A stretch of 64,000 nucleotides of DNA, from NCBI GenBank assembly GCA_947475715.1, contig CANJNY010000001.1, positions 1 through 64,000 on the forward strand, read 5' to 3'. The notes beneath the pieces were generated by a model. That model ran no database searches, had not been told where the DNA came from, and worked only from the letters and a program-made list of their open reading frames with translations. This stretch comes from Prolixibacteraceae bacterium (GTDB taxonomy: Bacteria; Bacteroidota; Bacteroidia; Bacteroidales; Prolixibacteraceae). Both the position numbers and the translations under genes were made by a program. Below, piece after piece: positions 52,166 to 60,582 of this stretch (position 1 is its first letter; each line of letters begins with the position of its first letter).

Positions 52166-52175
52166 TTTTTTTACG

Positions 52176-52544
52176 ATGACTATAAAACCGATAAAATCAA
52201 AATCAGATTATCAAGAAACCTTGAGACGACTCGATATCTTATTTGATGCAAAAATTGGAACCCAGGAAAGTGATGAAGCCGATATTTTAGGCTTATTAAT
52301 TAATGAATATGAAAAAAAATATTACCCAATTGAAGCCCCTGATCCCATTGAAGCAATAAAGATAAGAATGGAGGAAATGCACTTAAAACAAATTGATTTA
52401 ATCAATGAAATAGGTGGGAAAAGCCGGGTTTCAGAGATCCTAAACCGAAGGCGGAAGCTGACTGTCGAAATGATACGTAAACTGACATTAAGATTAAATC
52501 TTTCGCCAGCCCTTTTAATTGGAGATTATCAATTAACACGATAA
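52176..52544 (+). CDS. higA: HigA-type antitoxin with HTH domain
   Basis: The 122-residue protein has an N-terminal helical part (IKSKSDYQETLRRLDILFDAKIGTQESDEADILGLLINEYEKKYYPIEAPDPIEAIK) and a C-terminal Xre-type helix-turn-helix (MHLKQIDLINEIGGKSRVSEILNRRRKLTVEMIRKLTLRLNLSP). This arrangement is standard for the antitoxin of the HigB group. It neutralises the toxin and should repress the pair's promoter at 51843. The ATG at 52176 is preferred over an upstream in-frame start at 52029 that would overlap most of higB. The next glycosidase gene begins only 11 bp after its stop. Confidence 0.9.
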   Translation: MTIKPIKSKSDYQETLRRLDILFDAKIGTQESDEADILGLLINEYEKKYYPIEAPDPIEAIKIRMEEMHLKQIDLINEIGGKSRVSEILNRRRKLTVEMIRKLTLRLNLSPALLIGDYQLTR

Positions 52545-52555
52545 AATTGGTCATA

Positions 52556-54226
52556 ATGAAAAAAAATATCCTTCTTCTATTCGCAATTTTGTTACTCCAT
52601 TTTTCAGCTATATCCCAGGATAAACCAACACCTTCGCTGGTAAAGGAAAATCGGCCAATCCCAAAAGAGGTTATCAAAGCAACCCGTGAATTTAGGGAGC
52701 GGTTGATGGCCGATCCATACAGGCCCGCCTACCACTTTGCTTTTCCTGAGGATAACGGAAGACCCGGAGATCCAAACGGGGCCTTTTTTGCCAATGGACG
52801 ATATCACCTCATGTACCTTTATAACCGCGAAGGTGTCGGCTTCTCATGGGGTCATGTTTCAAGTACCGACTTGTTAAACTGGCGCCATCACCCCGATGCA
52901 ATCGTTCCCGGAAATGGAGATGATGGTTGTTTCAGCGGTGGTGCATTTGTGGATGATGACGGTTCAGCGGTCCTTTCCTACTGGATGTTATGGGGAGATA
53001 AAGGGATCGGTCTGGCCAAAAGCAAAGATGCCGATTTTAATAACTGGGAGAAATCAGCAAGCAATCCGGTTATCAAGTCGGCCGAATGGGGAATCACTGA
53101 TCTAAAGGATGCTTCAGGAAAACTCTTCCATGTTGGCTCAGCTGACCCTTCAAATATCTGGAAGAAAGATGGCAAATACTATATGGCCACCGGAAATTTA
53201 CTCGTACTTCGGAAATACGGCTCCAGAGGATCAGGGTTGCCCGCAAATACAGACAAACCAGCACTTCCTGAAGACTCCTTAAATTACCAGGGTGACCGGC
53301 TCTACCTGTTCGCGTCAGATGATTTGAAACATTGGGAATATCAACATGAACTCTATAAGTCAGAACGCAAATGGACCAATAAAAATGAGGATGATATGTG
53401 TCCCAGTTTCCTCCCTTTGCCTTCTTCTGCGGAGGGTGGAAAACCTAGCGGAAAACACCTGTTGCTATTTATCAGTCACAACATGGGTTGCCAATACTAT
53501 GTGGGAAGTTATAAAAATGAACATTTCTATCCCGATAATCATGGCCGGATGACCTGGAAAGACAATGCCTATTTTGCTCCGGAAGCGATGGTCGACGGAA
53601 AAGGGAGGCAAATCATGTGGAGCTGGATATTTGATGACCGCCCTGATTCGGTAATCAATAATCGTGGCTGGACCGGCACTTACGGACTTCCGCGTACCTT
53701 GTGGGTTGGAAGCGACGGAACGCTCAGGATGAGGCCGGTAAAAGAGCTGGAACGATTACGCATGAAAGAATCGGTGGTTTCAACTATTAAAGTTGTCTCG
53801 GGTAGCAGTGTAAAGCTTCAGGAACCTGGTAAAGAATTAATGGAACTTGAGGTTACCATACCTTCAAATAGCGCAAAGCAATATGGAGTGAAAGTCGGAG
53901 TATCAGAAGATGGGCGCGAAGAAACTATTATTTATTACGACAAAGCAGAAAAGAAACTAAAATTCGATACCCGAAAATCGGGTCTTTCGTTTGGCCGAAA
54001 AATCATCGAAGAGGCACCCTTTGAACTTAAGGATGGGGAGCCCCTTGTTTTGAGAATATTCATAGATAAATCAATCATCGAAGTTTTTGCCAACGACCGG
54101 CAGGCCATCGGACGCATGGTTTATCCAACCCTAGGCGGAAAAGGGATTAGCCTGTTCTCCGAAGGTGGAGATATTACCGCCAATAGCATCAAATCGTGGG
54201 AACTGAGCCCTTCAAATCCTTATTAA
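52556..54226 (+). CDS. GH32-like propeller hydrolase, second copy with displaced acid/base motif
   Basis: The 556-residue protein has a signal peptide (MKKNILLLFAILLLHFSAIS) and the GH32 layout. RPGDPNGAFFANGRYHLMYLY holds Asp72 as nucleophile candidate. SADPSNIW (196-202) takes the place of the RDP motif, without the Arg. NEDDMCPSF (Glu278, Met281, Cys282) takes the place of ECPD, again with the Glu four residues before the Cys. The C-terminal sandwich with LRIFIDKSIIEVFANDRQ is typical. It is about the same family as the protein at 48864 but clearly diverged. The HigBA pair lies immediately upstream (11 bp), so the gene may now be read through from the higBA promoter. Confidence 0.85.
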   Translation: MKKNILLLFAILLLHFSAISQDKPTPSLVKENRPIPKEVIKATREFRERLMADPYRPAYHFAFPEDNGRPGDPNGAFFANGRYHLMYLYNREGVGFSWGHVSSTDLLNWRHHPDAIVPGNGDDGCFSGGAFVDDDGSAVLSYWMLWGDKGIGLAKSKDADFNNWEKSASNPVIKSAEWGITDLKDASGKLFHVGSADPSNIWKKDGKYYMATGNLLVLRKYGSRGSGLPANTDKPALPEDSLNYQGDRLYLFASDDLKHWEYQHELYKSERKWTNKNEDDMCPSFLPLPSSAEGGKPSGKHLLLFISHNMGCQYYVGSYKNEHFYPDNHGRMTWKDNAYFAPEAMVDGKGRQIMWSWIFDDRPDSVINNRGWTGTYGLPRTLWVGSDGTLRMRPVKELERLRMKESVVSTIKVVSGSSVKLQEPGKELMELEVTIPSNSAKQYGVKVGVSEDGREETIIYYDKAEKKLKFDTRKSGLSFGRKIIEEAPFELKDGEPLVLRIFIDKSIIEVFANDRQAIGRMVYPTLGGKGISLFSEGGDITANSIKSWELSPSNPY

Positions 54227-54255
54227 TCAAAATCTAATCTATTAATATTAATCAA

Positions 54256-54315
54256 GTTATACCAAAGTTTGTAAAGGACTTTGGTGTAACTTGGTGCTTT
54301 TGTGTTTTGGTGGCA
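54256..54315 (+). repeat. Interspersed repeat, copy D
   Basis: GTTATACCAAAGT (54256-54268) pairs with ACTTTGGTGTAAC (54278-54290), 12 of 13 bases. The shared end TGTTTTGGTGGCA follows at 54303-54315. The copy is 93 bp before the GntR gene. Confidence 0.7.
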
Positions 54316-54379
54316 TATTTTCCCTTCTCTAAAATCTACAACATTAAATCGTCAAAATTTATTTTTATAATTTAATTTA

Positions 54380-54387
54380 TATATTTG
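54380..54387 (+). promoter_or_regulatory. -7 box of the GntR regulator gene
   Basis: TATATTTG, consensus, 21 bp before the ATG at 54409. Its last base is the first base of the palindromic operator. Confidence 0.6.
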
Positions 54388-54407
54388 TAGGATGTCTTAC
54401 ATTCTAC
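54387..54407 (+). promoter_or_regulatory. Palindromic operator at the GntR gene start
   Basis: Two arms, GTAGnATGT (54387-54395) and ACATnCTAC (54399-54407), face each other across 3 bp. Only the single n position in each arm breaks the symmetry. The site fills the gap between the -7 box and the ATG, so a bound protein would block transcription of the regulator itself. GntR/FadR-type dimers bind sites of this form. Confidence 0.65.
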
Positions 54408-54408
54408 C

Positions 54409-55125
54409 ATGTATAAGAAATTAACCGAATCCAAATCATTAAGCCAGCGAATCGAAGCAGAAATCGAAGATGCCATCAGGATTAAAAAGCTAAAACCTGA
54501 CGAAAAACTGCCCACTGAAATAGCGCTTAGCAAATCGTATGGTGTTAGCCGAAATGCGTTAAGAGAAGCCCTTCGAAGCCTTGACTCCAGGGGGCTGATC
54601 CGCATTGAAAAAGGTCGTGGTATGTTTGTGAATAACTATTCTCTTTCACAGGCAGTCTCGTCCGTTAATATGTTTTTGGAGATGAATGCCTCAAAAGAGA
54701 ACCTTTTACAGATTATCCGGTTACGACAAATGTTTGAGCCGGAGATTGCAGCCGCCGCAAGCAGAAACAGAACTGAAGAAGATTTAGCTGTTTTAAGGGA
54801 AGCTATCCGATCTATGGAAAAATGCCCGGCAGATGCACTGACAGAAGAAGCGATCGAGGACAATAAATTTCATAAACTGATTGCAGAAGCTGCACATAAT
54901 TTCCCGCTTCTGGTCGTTATGAATCCGATATATTCCCTGATGCCAAAGTTTGTCGATTACGTATACGGGAAAACAGAGAACCGAAAGGAGAATACCCTTA
55001 AATTTCATTGGGATATTTTTCAGGCGATTGAACAGAAAGACGAAACCAACGTGAGAACGATTATGAAGGAGCATCTCTCATTTACCGAACAGACCTTTAT
55101 GAATTCCTATAAAACGAAAGAGTAA
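54409..55125 (+). CDS. GntR family regulator, FadR subfamily
   Basis: The 238-residue protein has an N-terminal winged helix (residues 8-72: SLSQRIEAEIEDAIRIKKLKPDEKLPTEIALSKSYGVSRNALREALRSLDSRGLIRIEKGRGMFV) and an all-helical FCD ligand domain. The second domain contains LRQMFEPEIAAAAS, EDNKFHKLIAEAAHN and a final FTEQ helix; Asp/His residues there often hold a metal that binds an acid ligand. Such regulators typically respond to small acids such as uronates, or to related sugar derivatives. The palindrome at its own start suggests autorepression. The isochorismatase-ThuA gene 41 bp downstream is the likely first target. Confidence 0.9.
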   Translation: MYKKLTESKSLSQRIEAEIEDAIRIKKLKPDEKLPTEIALSKSYGVSRNALREALRSLDSRGLIRIEKGRGMFVNNYSLSQAVSSVNMFLEMNASKENLLQIIRLRQMFEPEIAAAASRNRTEEDLAVLREAIRSMEKCPADALTEEAIEDNKFHKLIAEAAHNFPLLVVMNPIYSLMPKFVDYVYGKTENRKENTLKFHWDIFQAIEQKDETNVRTIMKEHLSFTEQTFMNSYKTKE

Positions 55126-55166
55126 AACCAGACATAAAACATATTCATTTACATATAATCTTCAAT

Positions 55167-56786
55167 ATGAATACAAAACCAATTAAATTAATTGTTCTTA
55201 TAACCCTTTTTATTGCATTTTTTGCCTCAACAATTCAGGCTGAGAATGATAACACTGCCCAAAAGATCAAAGTTTCCCTTCAAAAAAGGCTCCCCTCCGA
55301 TTCAGTGAAAGGGGCAACAGTCATCGCCCAGGATATCCAGGAATGGAATCCCAAAGAGACCGCTATTATTATCTGTGATATGTGGAATCAGCACTGGTGC
55401 AAGGGAGCCACGGCGCGGGTTGGTGAGATGGCGCCGGCGATGAATAATGTACTCACGATTGCCCGAAGTAAGGGGGTACTCATTGTGCATGCCCCCAGTG
55501 ATTGTATCAAATATTACAAAAATCATTCTGCCAGAAAACTGGCTCAGAAATTCAGAAGTCATAAAGCTGAAAAGCTGGTGTGTGATGATAAACTTCTATC
55601 CGAAAAAGATGCCGTATGGCCAATCGATCAATCCGACGGCGGATGTGATTGTTTCCCGACATGTAAGGAGGCAGGACCATGGACTCATGAGATTGATGAC
55701 CTGAAAATACTGGATTCCGATGCGATCAGCGATTCGGGCGTGGAGATTGCCGGTCTCTTTGATCAGAAGAAAATAAAAAACGTAATCCTGATGGGAGTTC
55801 ACACCAATATGTGCGTGATTGGGCGGTCGTTCGGGTTACGGAATATGGTTCGTCTAGGAATGAACGTCGTCTTAATGCGTGACCTCACCGATACGATGTA
55901 CGATTCAAAACAATGGCCGATCGTATCACACTTTACAGGGAACAGCCTCGTGAATGAATATATCGAGAAGTTCGTCTGCCCCACAATGGTCTCCACCGAT
56001 TTTACCGGTGAAAAGCAATTCAGGTTCAAGGAAGACCATCGTCGGGTAATTGCGTTTATTACTGCCGAAAATGAGTACCGAACCAATCAGCGTTTTCCCG
56101 AATTTGCCCATGAATTATTGCTGTTCAAAAATATGAATTGCGAGTTTGCATTCGGAAAACCGGTTTCTGAAGGACCGGGAGTGCATAATATTGAAAATCT
56201 TCAGATTTTAAACGATGCCGATCTTGTGGTTACCTGCATTCGCCGTCGTGCCTTAGAGCCCGATAAAATGAAGCTAATTAAAGATTATATGAACTCCGGA
56301 AAACCGGTTCTGGCGATCCGGACATCAAGTCACGCCTTTGATGCCAAAGGAAATGTCACCAGATCGGGTGGTGGTGTCGTAGCTTCCAATGTCCCGGTTT
56401 CAGACCAGCTCGCCCAATGGCCGGAGTTTGACAAGGAGGTATTGGGGGGAAACTACCAGGGGCATTACGGGCATCTTAAAAAAGGAACCGACATTGCTCT
56501 TGTTCCCGGAATGGAAAATCACCCCATCCTAAAAGGAGTTCCCGCCGAAGGATTCGTCAGCCCGGGATGGCTGTATATCAATCGCCCCCTCCGCTCCGAA
56601 AACATCCAGATTTTGCTTACCGGAGCCATCCCCGGACAACCTGTACAACCACTGCTATGGATAAATAATCGCGAAAAAGGGGAGGTAATTTACACTTCAT
56701 TAGGGCATTGGGACGACTGGCAAATAGAGAGTTTTAGAAACATCATGTTTAATAGTGTCGATTTTCTGCTGAAGAATTCAAAGTAA
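55167..56786 (+). CDS. Exported isochorismatase-like / ThuA-like fusion protein
   Basis: The 539-residue protein has a signal peptide (about residues 1-25, IQAEN). Residues 45-275 are an isochorismatase-type cysteine hydrolase with Asp71 in ICDMWNQHW and Cys216 in GVHTNMCVIG. The second half (about 285-535) is ThuA-like (AFITAENEYRTNQRFPEFAHEL...DADLVVTCIRRR...GKPVLAIRTSSHAF...VIYTSLGHWDDW). ThuA proteins belong to the class I glutamine-amidotransferase-like fold and accompany sugar oxidoreductases in sugar catabolism. The fusion should work in the periplasm. A second copy starts at 63875, with the same sequence IKVSLQKR/IKISLQKR after the signal. Confidence 0.85.
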   Translation: MNTKPIKLIVLITLFIAFFASTIQAENDNTAQKIKVSLQKRLPSDSVKGATVIAQDIQEWNPKETAIIICDMWNQHWCKGATARVGEMAPAMNNVLTIARSKGVLIVHAPSDCIKYYKNHSARKLAQKFRSHKAEKLVCDDKLLSEKDAVWPIDQSDGGCDCFPTCKEAGPWTHEIDDLKILDSDAISDSGVEIAGLFDQKKIKNVILMGVHTNMCVIGRSFGLRNMVRLGMNVVLMRDLTDTMYDSKQWPIVSHFTGNSLVNEYIEKFVCPTMVSTDFTGEKQFRFKEDHRRVIAFITAENEYRTNQRFPEFAHELLLFKNMNCEFAFGKPVSEGPGVHNIENLQILNDADLVVTCIRRRALEPDKMKLIKDYMNSGKPVLAIRTSSHAFDAKGNVTRSGGGVVASNVPVSDQLAQWPEFDKEVLGGNYQGHYGHLKKGTDIALVPGMENHPILKGVPAEGFVSPGWLYINRPLRSENIQILLTGAIPGQPVQPLLWINNREKGEVIYTSLGHWDDWQIESFRNIMFNSVDFLLKNSK

Positions 56787-56824
56787 TACGAGATCAAAAA
56801 AGCAAAATTTTTTGATACCCCAAA

Positions 56825-56836
56825 TTAGGTACCTAA
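56825..56836 (+). promoter_or_regulatory. 12-bp perfect palindrome in the intergenic gap
   Basis: TTAGGTACCTAA is its own reverse complement and lies 105 bp before the next gene. It could be an operator, but a 12-bp palindrome can arise by chance. Confidence 0.25.
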
Positions 56837-56941
56837 AGCAACATGACCAATGAAACGAGCCCTGAATAATATTTTTATAATTAACCAGATAATAATCGGT
56901 GGCAAGTTATATCAGACCATTAAAATCCAACTAATTAACTG

Positions 56942-59146
56942 ATGAAAAACAACCCTCTTCGTCGATTACCTTTTTGCCTTTTACTGATATTTTCACTTAC
57001 AGTATTTCAGGGAATTGCCAAAGGATCTCAAGGAAAGATCGTTCTTAGCTGTAAAGCCGATAATGATCTCTATCTGACTTTAAAAGGGAATAAGATTCCA
57101 TGCATGAGGTACAATTCACCCGAAGAGGCAATAAATAATGCATTAGAAAGTTCGGGTGTTCTTATCCTTGCAGATGGTTATCCGGACCAAACAACAGTTA
57201 TAAGCACCACGCTTTTTGAAGTGGCTCAAAATAGAAACCTGCGGTTATTTGTGGAATATCCCTCTTCAATTCCGGGACTGAAAATTGGAAAACCCAGTTC
57301 AGCTTCCCTTGAACGGGTAGTTGTTTCTTCGGATTCACTGAAAGGTTTGAATAAACTGCAGATCCTCGCCTTTCATGATTGCCATTTCGTTCCGGTTTTG
57401 GCAGAAAATCCACTATTGGTAATCAGTAAAGTTGCCGGATTCGACAAGGCGGTTTATGGATTGAATAAAGATTCAACCTTTAGCGCAATCTTATTTGAAA
57501 ACCCTTCAGAACAGCTACTGATCTCGACAACAAAATTAAGTCAGTTTATCACAGCCCGATACGCTCCGGCAAAGGGGATACAGGTTATCTGGAGTTATAT
57601 TTTAAACTGGATTAATAAGAATGGAACTGTTTTCCCACCATTAACGTGGAATCCATCGGTACGTCCAAGCTATTCTGCAACTGAAAAACTACAGCCGAAT
57701 GCCGGAAGGCTGGCTGTCCAGCGCGGAATCGACTGGCACCTGAAAGCCAAAATGGTACTTAATGCACAGGGGTGGGAGGAGTATAAAGAATTATGGAAAC
57801 TCAATGACTCCAATATGCATACCACTGTTGAAGCCATCGATAACGCGGCTCCACAGCCCAAATCCGCGGTTGGCGACGGAACTTATGGCGTACTCGAAGG
57901 AGTTGCTTCAAAAATTCTTCCTGATGGAAGTCAGCCCACCAGATGGTGGCTTCGCAGCGACTCGAACGGCGAAAGCTCCATGGCCTTTGCACTGCGCTGG
58001 AAAATGGACGGCGACAAAAAAAGCAAACAGATTGCAGGAAATCTTCTTGACTGGCTCTATTTTAAATCGGGATTATTTCAAACCGACTCCACAAAATCCA
58101 ATTACGGTCTGCTGTTATGGGCTCCCGGACAGGCACAGGCTCTTTACCAGGACAATGATATTAAGGCAATTCTTGGTTGCATGGGAACATCTGCCATACT
58201 AGAAACAGACCGGTGGGACGAAGTGTTGGTAAAAGACATCCTTGCAAATTTCAGAACCACAGGGGTAAACGGATTCCGGGGAGGCCGAATAGAAAATCCC
58301 GATTTACTGCGTGATGGGTGGCAAAAATATTGGAATGCAAATACCATTTTATACCAGCCTCATTATGAAGCCTGGACCTGGGCTTCCTACCTGTGGCTAT
58401 ACGACAAGACCCATTGGAAACCGCTTCTCGAGCGTACCCGGATGGCAATCACCATGATGATGAAAGCATACCCCAACAACTGGAGATGGACAAACGGAAT
58501 TCAGCAGGAGCGCGGAAGGATGTTGCTTCCTCTGGCGTGGCTGATAAGAATCGATGACCGTGCTGAATACCGTTCCTGGCTCAAACAGATCGCCACAGAT
58601 ATTGAAAAATGTCAGGATAGCTCAGGGGCAATTCGTGAAGAACTTGGAGCCTTGGATCATGGAGATATGGCACCTAACACCTCAAATGAAAGTTATGGAA
58701 GCGGAGAGGCGTCACTTATTCAGCAGAACGGAGATGCCATATCAGACCTTTTATACACCTGTAATTTTACCTCCTTAGGCCTTAATGAAGCCTATGCCGC
58801 AACAGGCGATCCACAATACAAAAGAATGGCTGACAAACTCTCAGAGTTTCTGATTCGGATTCAGGTAAAAAGTGAAAAACACAACGAATTAGATGGAGGT
58901 TGGTTCCGAGCCTTTGATTACCGTCAGTGGGAATACTGGGGATCGAATGCAGATTCAGGATGGGGCGCCTGGTCAATCGAAGTTGGGTGGACCCAGGCGT
59001 GGGTACCATCAGTTCTGGCCATGAGAGAACTAAAGATTAATCTTTGGGACCTTACAAAAGGCAGTAAAGCCGGAGATACATTTGTAAACATTCGAAAACA
59101 AATGATACCGGATGAGCTGATCATTAAGATGAATAATATCCAATAA
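56942..59146 (+). CDS. Exported protein: ThuA/amidotransferase-like domain plus six-hairpin barrel
   Basis: The 734-residue protein has a signal peptide (about residues 1-28). Residues 30-230 look like a flavodoxin-type domain related to ThuA/GATase1 (VLILADGYPDQTT, LQILAFHDCHFV, LLVISKVAGFDKA). From about 260 to 720 lies an (alpha/alpha)6-barrel-like domain: GNLLDWLYFKSGLF, YGLLLWAPGQAQALY, YQPHYEAWTWASYLWLYDKTHWKPLLERTRMAITMM and ISDLLYTCNFTSLGLNEAYAATGDPQYKRMADKLSEFL. No GH family is recognised. The combination fits the ThuA theme of the preceding gene and suggests a joint role in handling a processed sugar or glycan. Confidence 0.7.
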   Translation: MKNNPLRRLPFCLLLIFSLTVFQGIAKGSQGKIVLSCKADNDLYLTLKGNKIPCMRYNSPEEAINNALESSGVLILADGYPDQTTVISTTLFEVAQNRNLRLFVEYPSSIPGLKIGKPSSASLERVVVSSDSLKGLNKLQILAFHDCHFVPVLAENPLLVISKVAGFDKAVYGLNKDSTFSAILFENPSEQLLISTTKLSQFITARYAPAKGIQVIWSYILNWINKNGTVFPPLTWNPSVRPSYSATEKLQPNAGRLAVQRGIDWHLKAKMVLNAQGWEEYKELWKLNDSNMHTTVEAIDNAAPQPKSAVGDGTYGVLEGVASKILPDGSQPTRWWLRSDSNGESSMAFALRWKMDGDKKSKQIAGNLLDWLYFKSGLFQTDSTKSNYGLLLWAPGQAQALYQDNDIKAILGCMGTSAILETDRWDEVLVKDILANFRTTGVNGFRGGRIENPDLLRDGWQKYWNANTILYQPHYEAWTWASYLWLYDKTHWKPLLERTRMAITMMMKAYPNNWRWTNGIQQERGRMLLPLAWLIRIDDRAEYRSWLKQIATDIEKCQDSSGAIREELGALDHGDMAPNTSNESYGSGEASLIQQNGDAISDLLYTCNFTSLGLNEAYAATGDPQYKRMADKLSEFLIRIQVKSEKHNELDGGWFRAFDYRQWEYWGSNADSGWGAWSIEVGWTQAWVPSVLAMRELKINLWDLTKGSKAGDTFVNIRKQMIPDELIIKMNNIQ

Positions 59147-59210
59147 ACACGCATATAGCCGTTTAACAATTTTAATATAACTCAAACTATCAATATCAAA
59201 CTTCAAAAAA

Positions 59211-60572
59211 ATGGAAAGACGTAATTTCATTGAAAAGGCGGTAATCGGAACTACAGGGATTTCGCTCGGCACCTCAACAGGACTTCTTGCAGGAAATATC
59301 AAGGGAGCAAATGATAAAATTGTTCTGGCATTAATAGGATCGGGAGGTCGTGGTACCGGTACCATAATTAATTGTTGCAAAATAAATGACAATGTGGTCA
59401 TCAAAACAATCTGTGATGTAAATGATATTAAGGCCGCCAACGCCATAAGCGCCGTTGAGAAGGAGCTTGGATATAAACCTCAGCGTTCACATAATATGAA
59501 GGAGGTTTTTAATGATAAGGATATTGATGCCGTGTGGATTTCGACCCCTGAACATTGGCATGCATTAGCGACTATATGGGCCTGTCAGGCAGGCAAAGAT
59601 GTGTATGTTGAAAAAAATCCTACCGTCAGTGTTTGGGAGGGGCGCAAAATGGTCGAAGCAGCAAAGAAATACAATCGTATTGTTCAGGTTGGTTTTCAAA
59701 ACAGGAGCGCTCCCTATGCTTTTTCGGCACGCGAATATATAAAAAGCGGCAAACTGGGTCAGATTGTCCACGTAAAATCATACAATATGCTGGGAGGTTC
59801 CAAATGGGAGCCTCAACCTGATGCCCCGGTTCCGGCAGGACTTGATTGGGATCAGTGGCTTGGACCGGCCCCTTTTGTTCCCTTTAATCCGGGAATTCAC
59901 GACATGGAAGGACGAGGCGGCTGGGGAAATTTCTGGGCATACAGCGGCGGTCATATGGCCGATGATGCCAGTCATGTTCTCGATCTGGCACGGATGGTAC
60001 TTGGTGATCCGGGTCACCCGAAAGCCATTTATGGCTGGGGAGGGAATAACGCCTGGGGATCGAACCGTGAGGTGCCGGAAATTCAGACGGTTACTTACGA
60101 TTTTGAGAAATTTGCACTCACCTGCGTCAGTGGAAATGCGACCAATTACATGAAGAAGACACCTCAGAATATTCGTATGGATCCCACGTTGTTCCCCGAC
60201 TGGAGGACCAACGCCACCCGAACGGAGATTTACGGTACCGAAGGACTCATGTACCTCGGCAGGCATGGAGGTGGCTGGCAGGTAAAAGGTGAAGATTCGG
60301 TACTGATAGCCCAGGGAGGAGGAATCTTCCCGGATAATGATCATCAGAAGGATTTTATTGAATCGCTTCGAACCCAAAAAAATCCGAATGGCGATGTGGA
60401 GCAAGCGCACCTAAGTGCATCGCTGATCCATTTTGGAAATATCGCCTATCGCGTTAATAATAAACAACTGAACTTTGACGGAGTAACTGAACGATTTGTT
60501 GGTAATGAGGCTGCGAATAATCTGCTCAGAAGATCCTACCGGGATAATTACAAAATACAGGATAAAATATAA
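59211..60572 (+). CDS. Tat-exported Gfo/Idh/MocA family oxidoreductase
   Basis: The 453-residue protein begins with a twin-arginine signal (MERRNFIEKAVIGTTGISLG), so it is folded with its cofactor before export. The NAD-binding fold has LIGSGGRGTG (41-50) and the family Glu-Lys at 134-135 (VEKNPTVS). The substrate domain contains YSGGHMADDASHVLDLARMVLGDPGHPKAIYGWGG, with a likely catalytic His. Members oxidise or reduce sugar hydroxyl groups. Periplasmic relatives can make 3-keto-sugars, which are then cleaved. It lies next to an aldo/keto reductase gene and downstream of ThuA-type proteins, which fits this chemistry. The exact substrate is inference. Confidence 0.9.
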   Translation: MERRNFIEKAVIGTTGISLGTSTGLLAGNIKGANDKIVLALIGSGGRGTGTIINCCKINDNVVIKTICDVNDIKAANAISAVEKELGYKPQRSHNMKEVFNDKDIDAVWISTPEHWHALATIWACQAGKDVYVEKNPTVSVWEGRKMVEAAKKYNRIVQVGFQNRSAPYAFSAREYIKSGKLGQIVHVKSYNMLGGSKWEPQPDAPVPAGLDWDQWLGPAPFVPFNPGIHDMEGRGGWGNFWAYSGGHMADDASHVLDLARMVLGDPGHPKAIYGWGGNNAWGSNREVPEIQTVTYDFEKFALTCVSGNATNYMKKTPQNIRMDPTLFPDWRTNATRTEIYGTEGLMYLGRHGGGWQVKGEDSVLIAQGGGIFPDNDHQKDFIESLRTQKNPNGDVEQAHLSASLIHFGNIAYRVNNKQLNFDGVTERFVGNEAANNLLRRSYRDNYKIQDKI

Positions 60573-60582
60573 ATAATCATTA

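Noticed and set aside
52029-52175. In-frame upstream extension of the HigA gene
   Set aside because: It would overlap most of higB and adds residues unlike any antitoxin. The ATG at 52176 follows the toxin stop at the usual distance.
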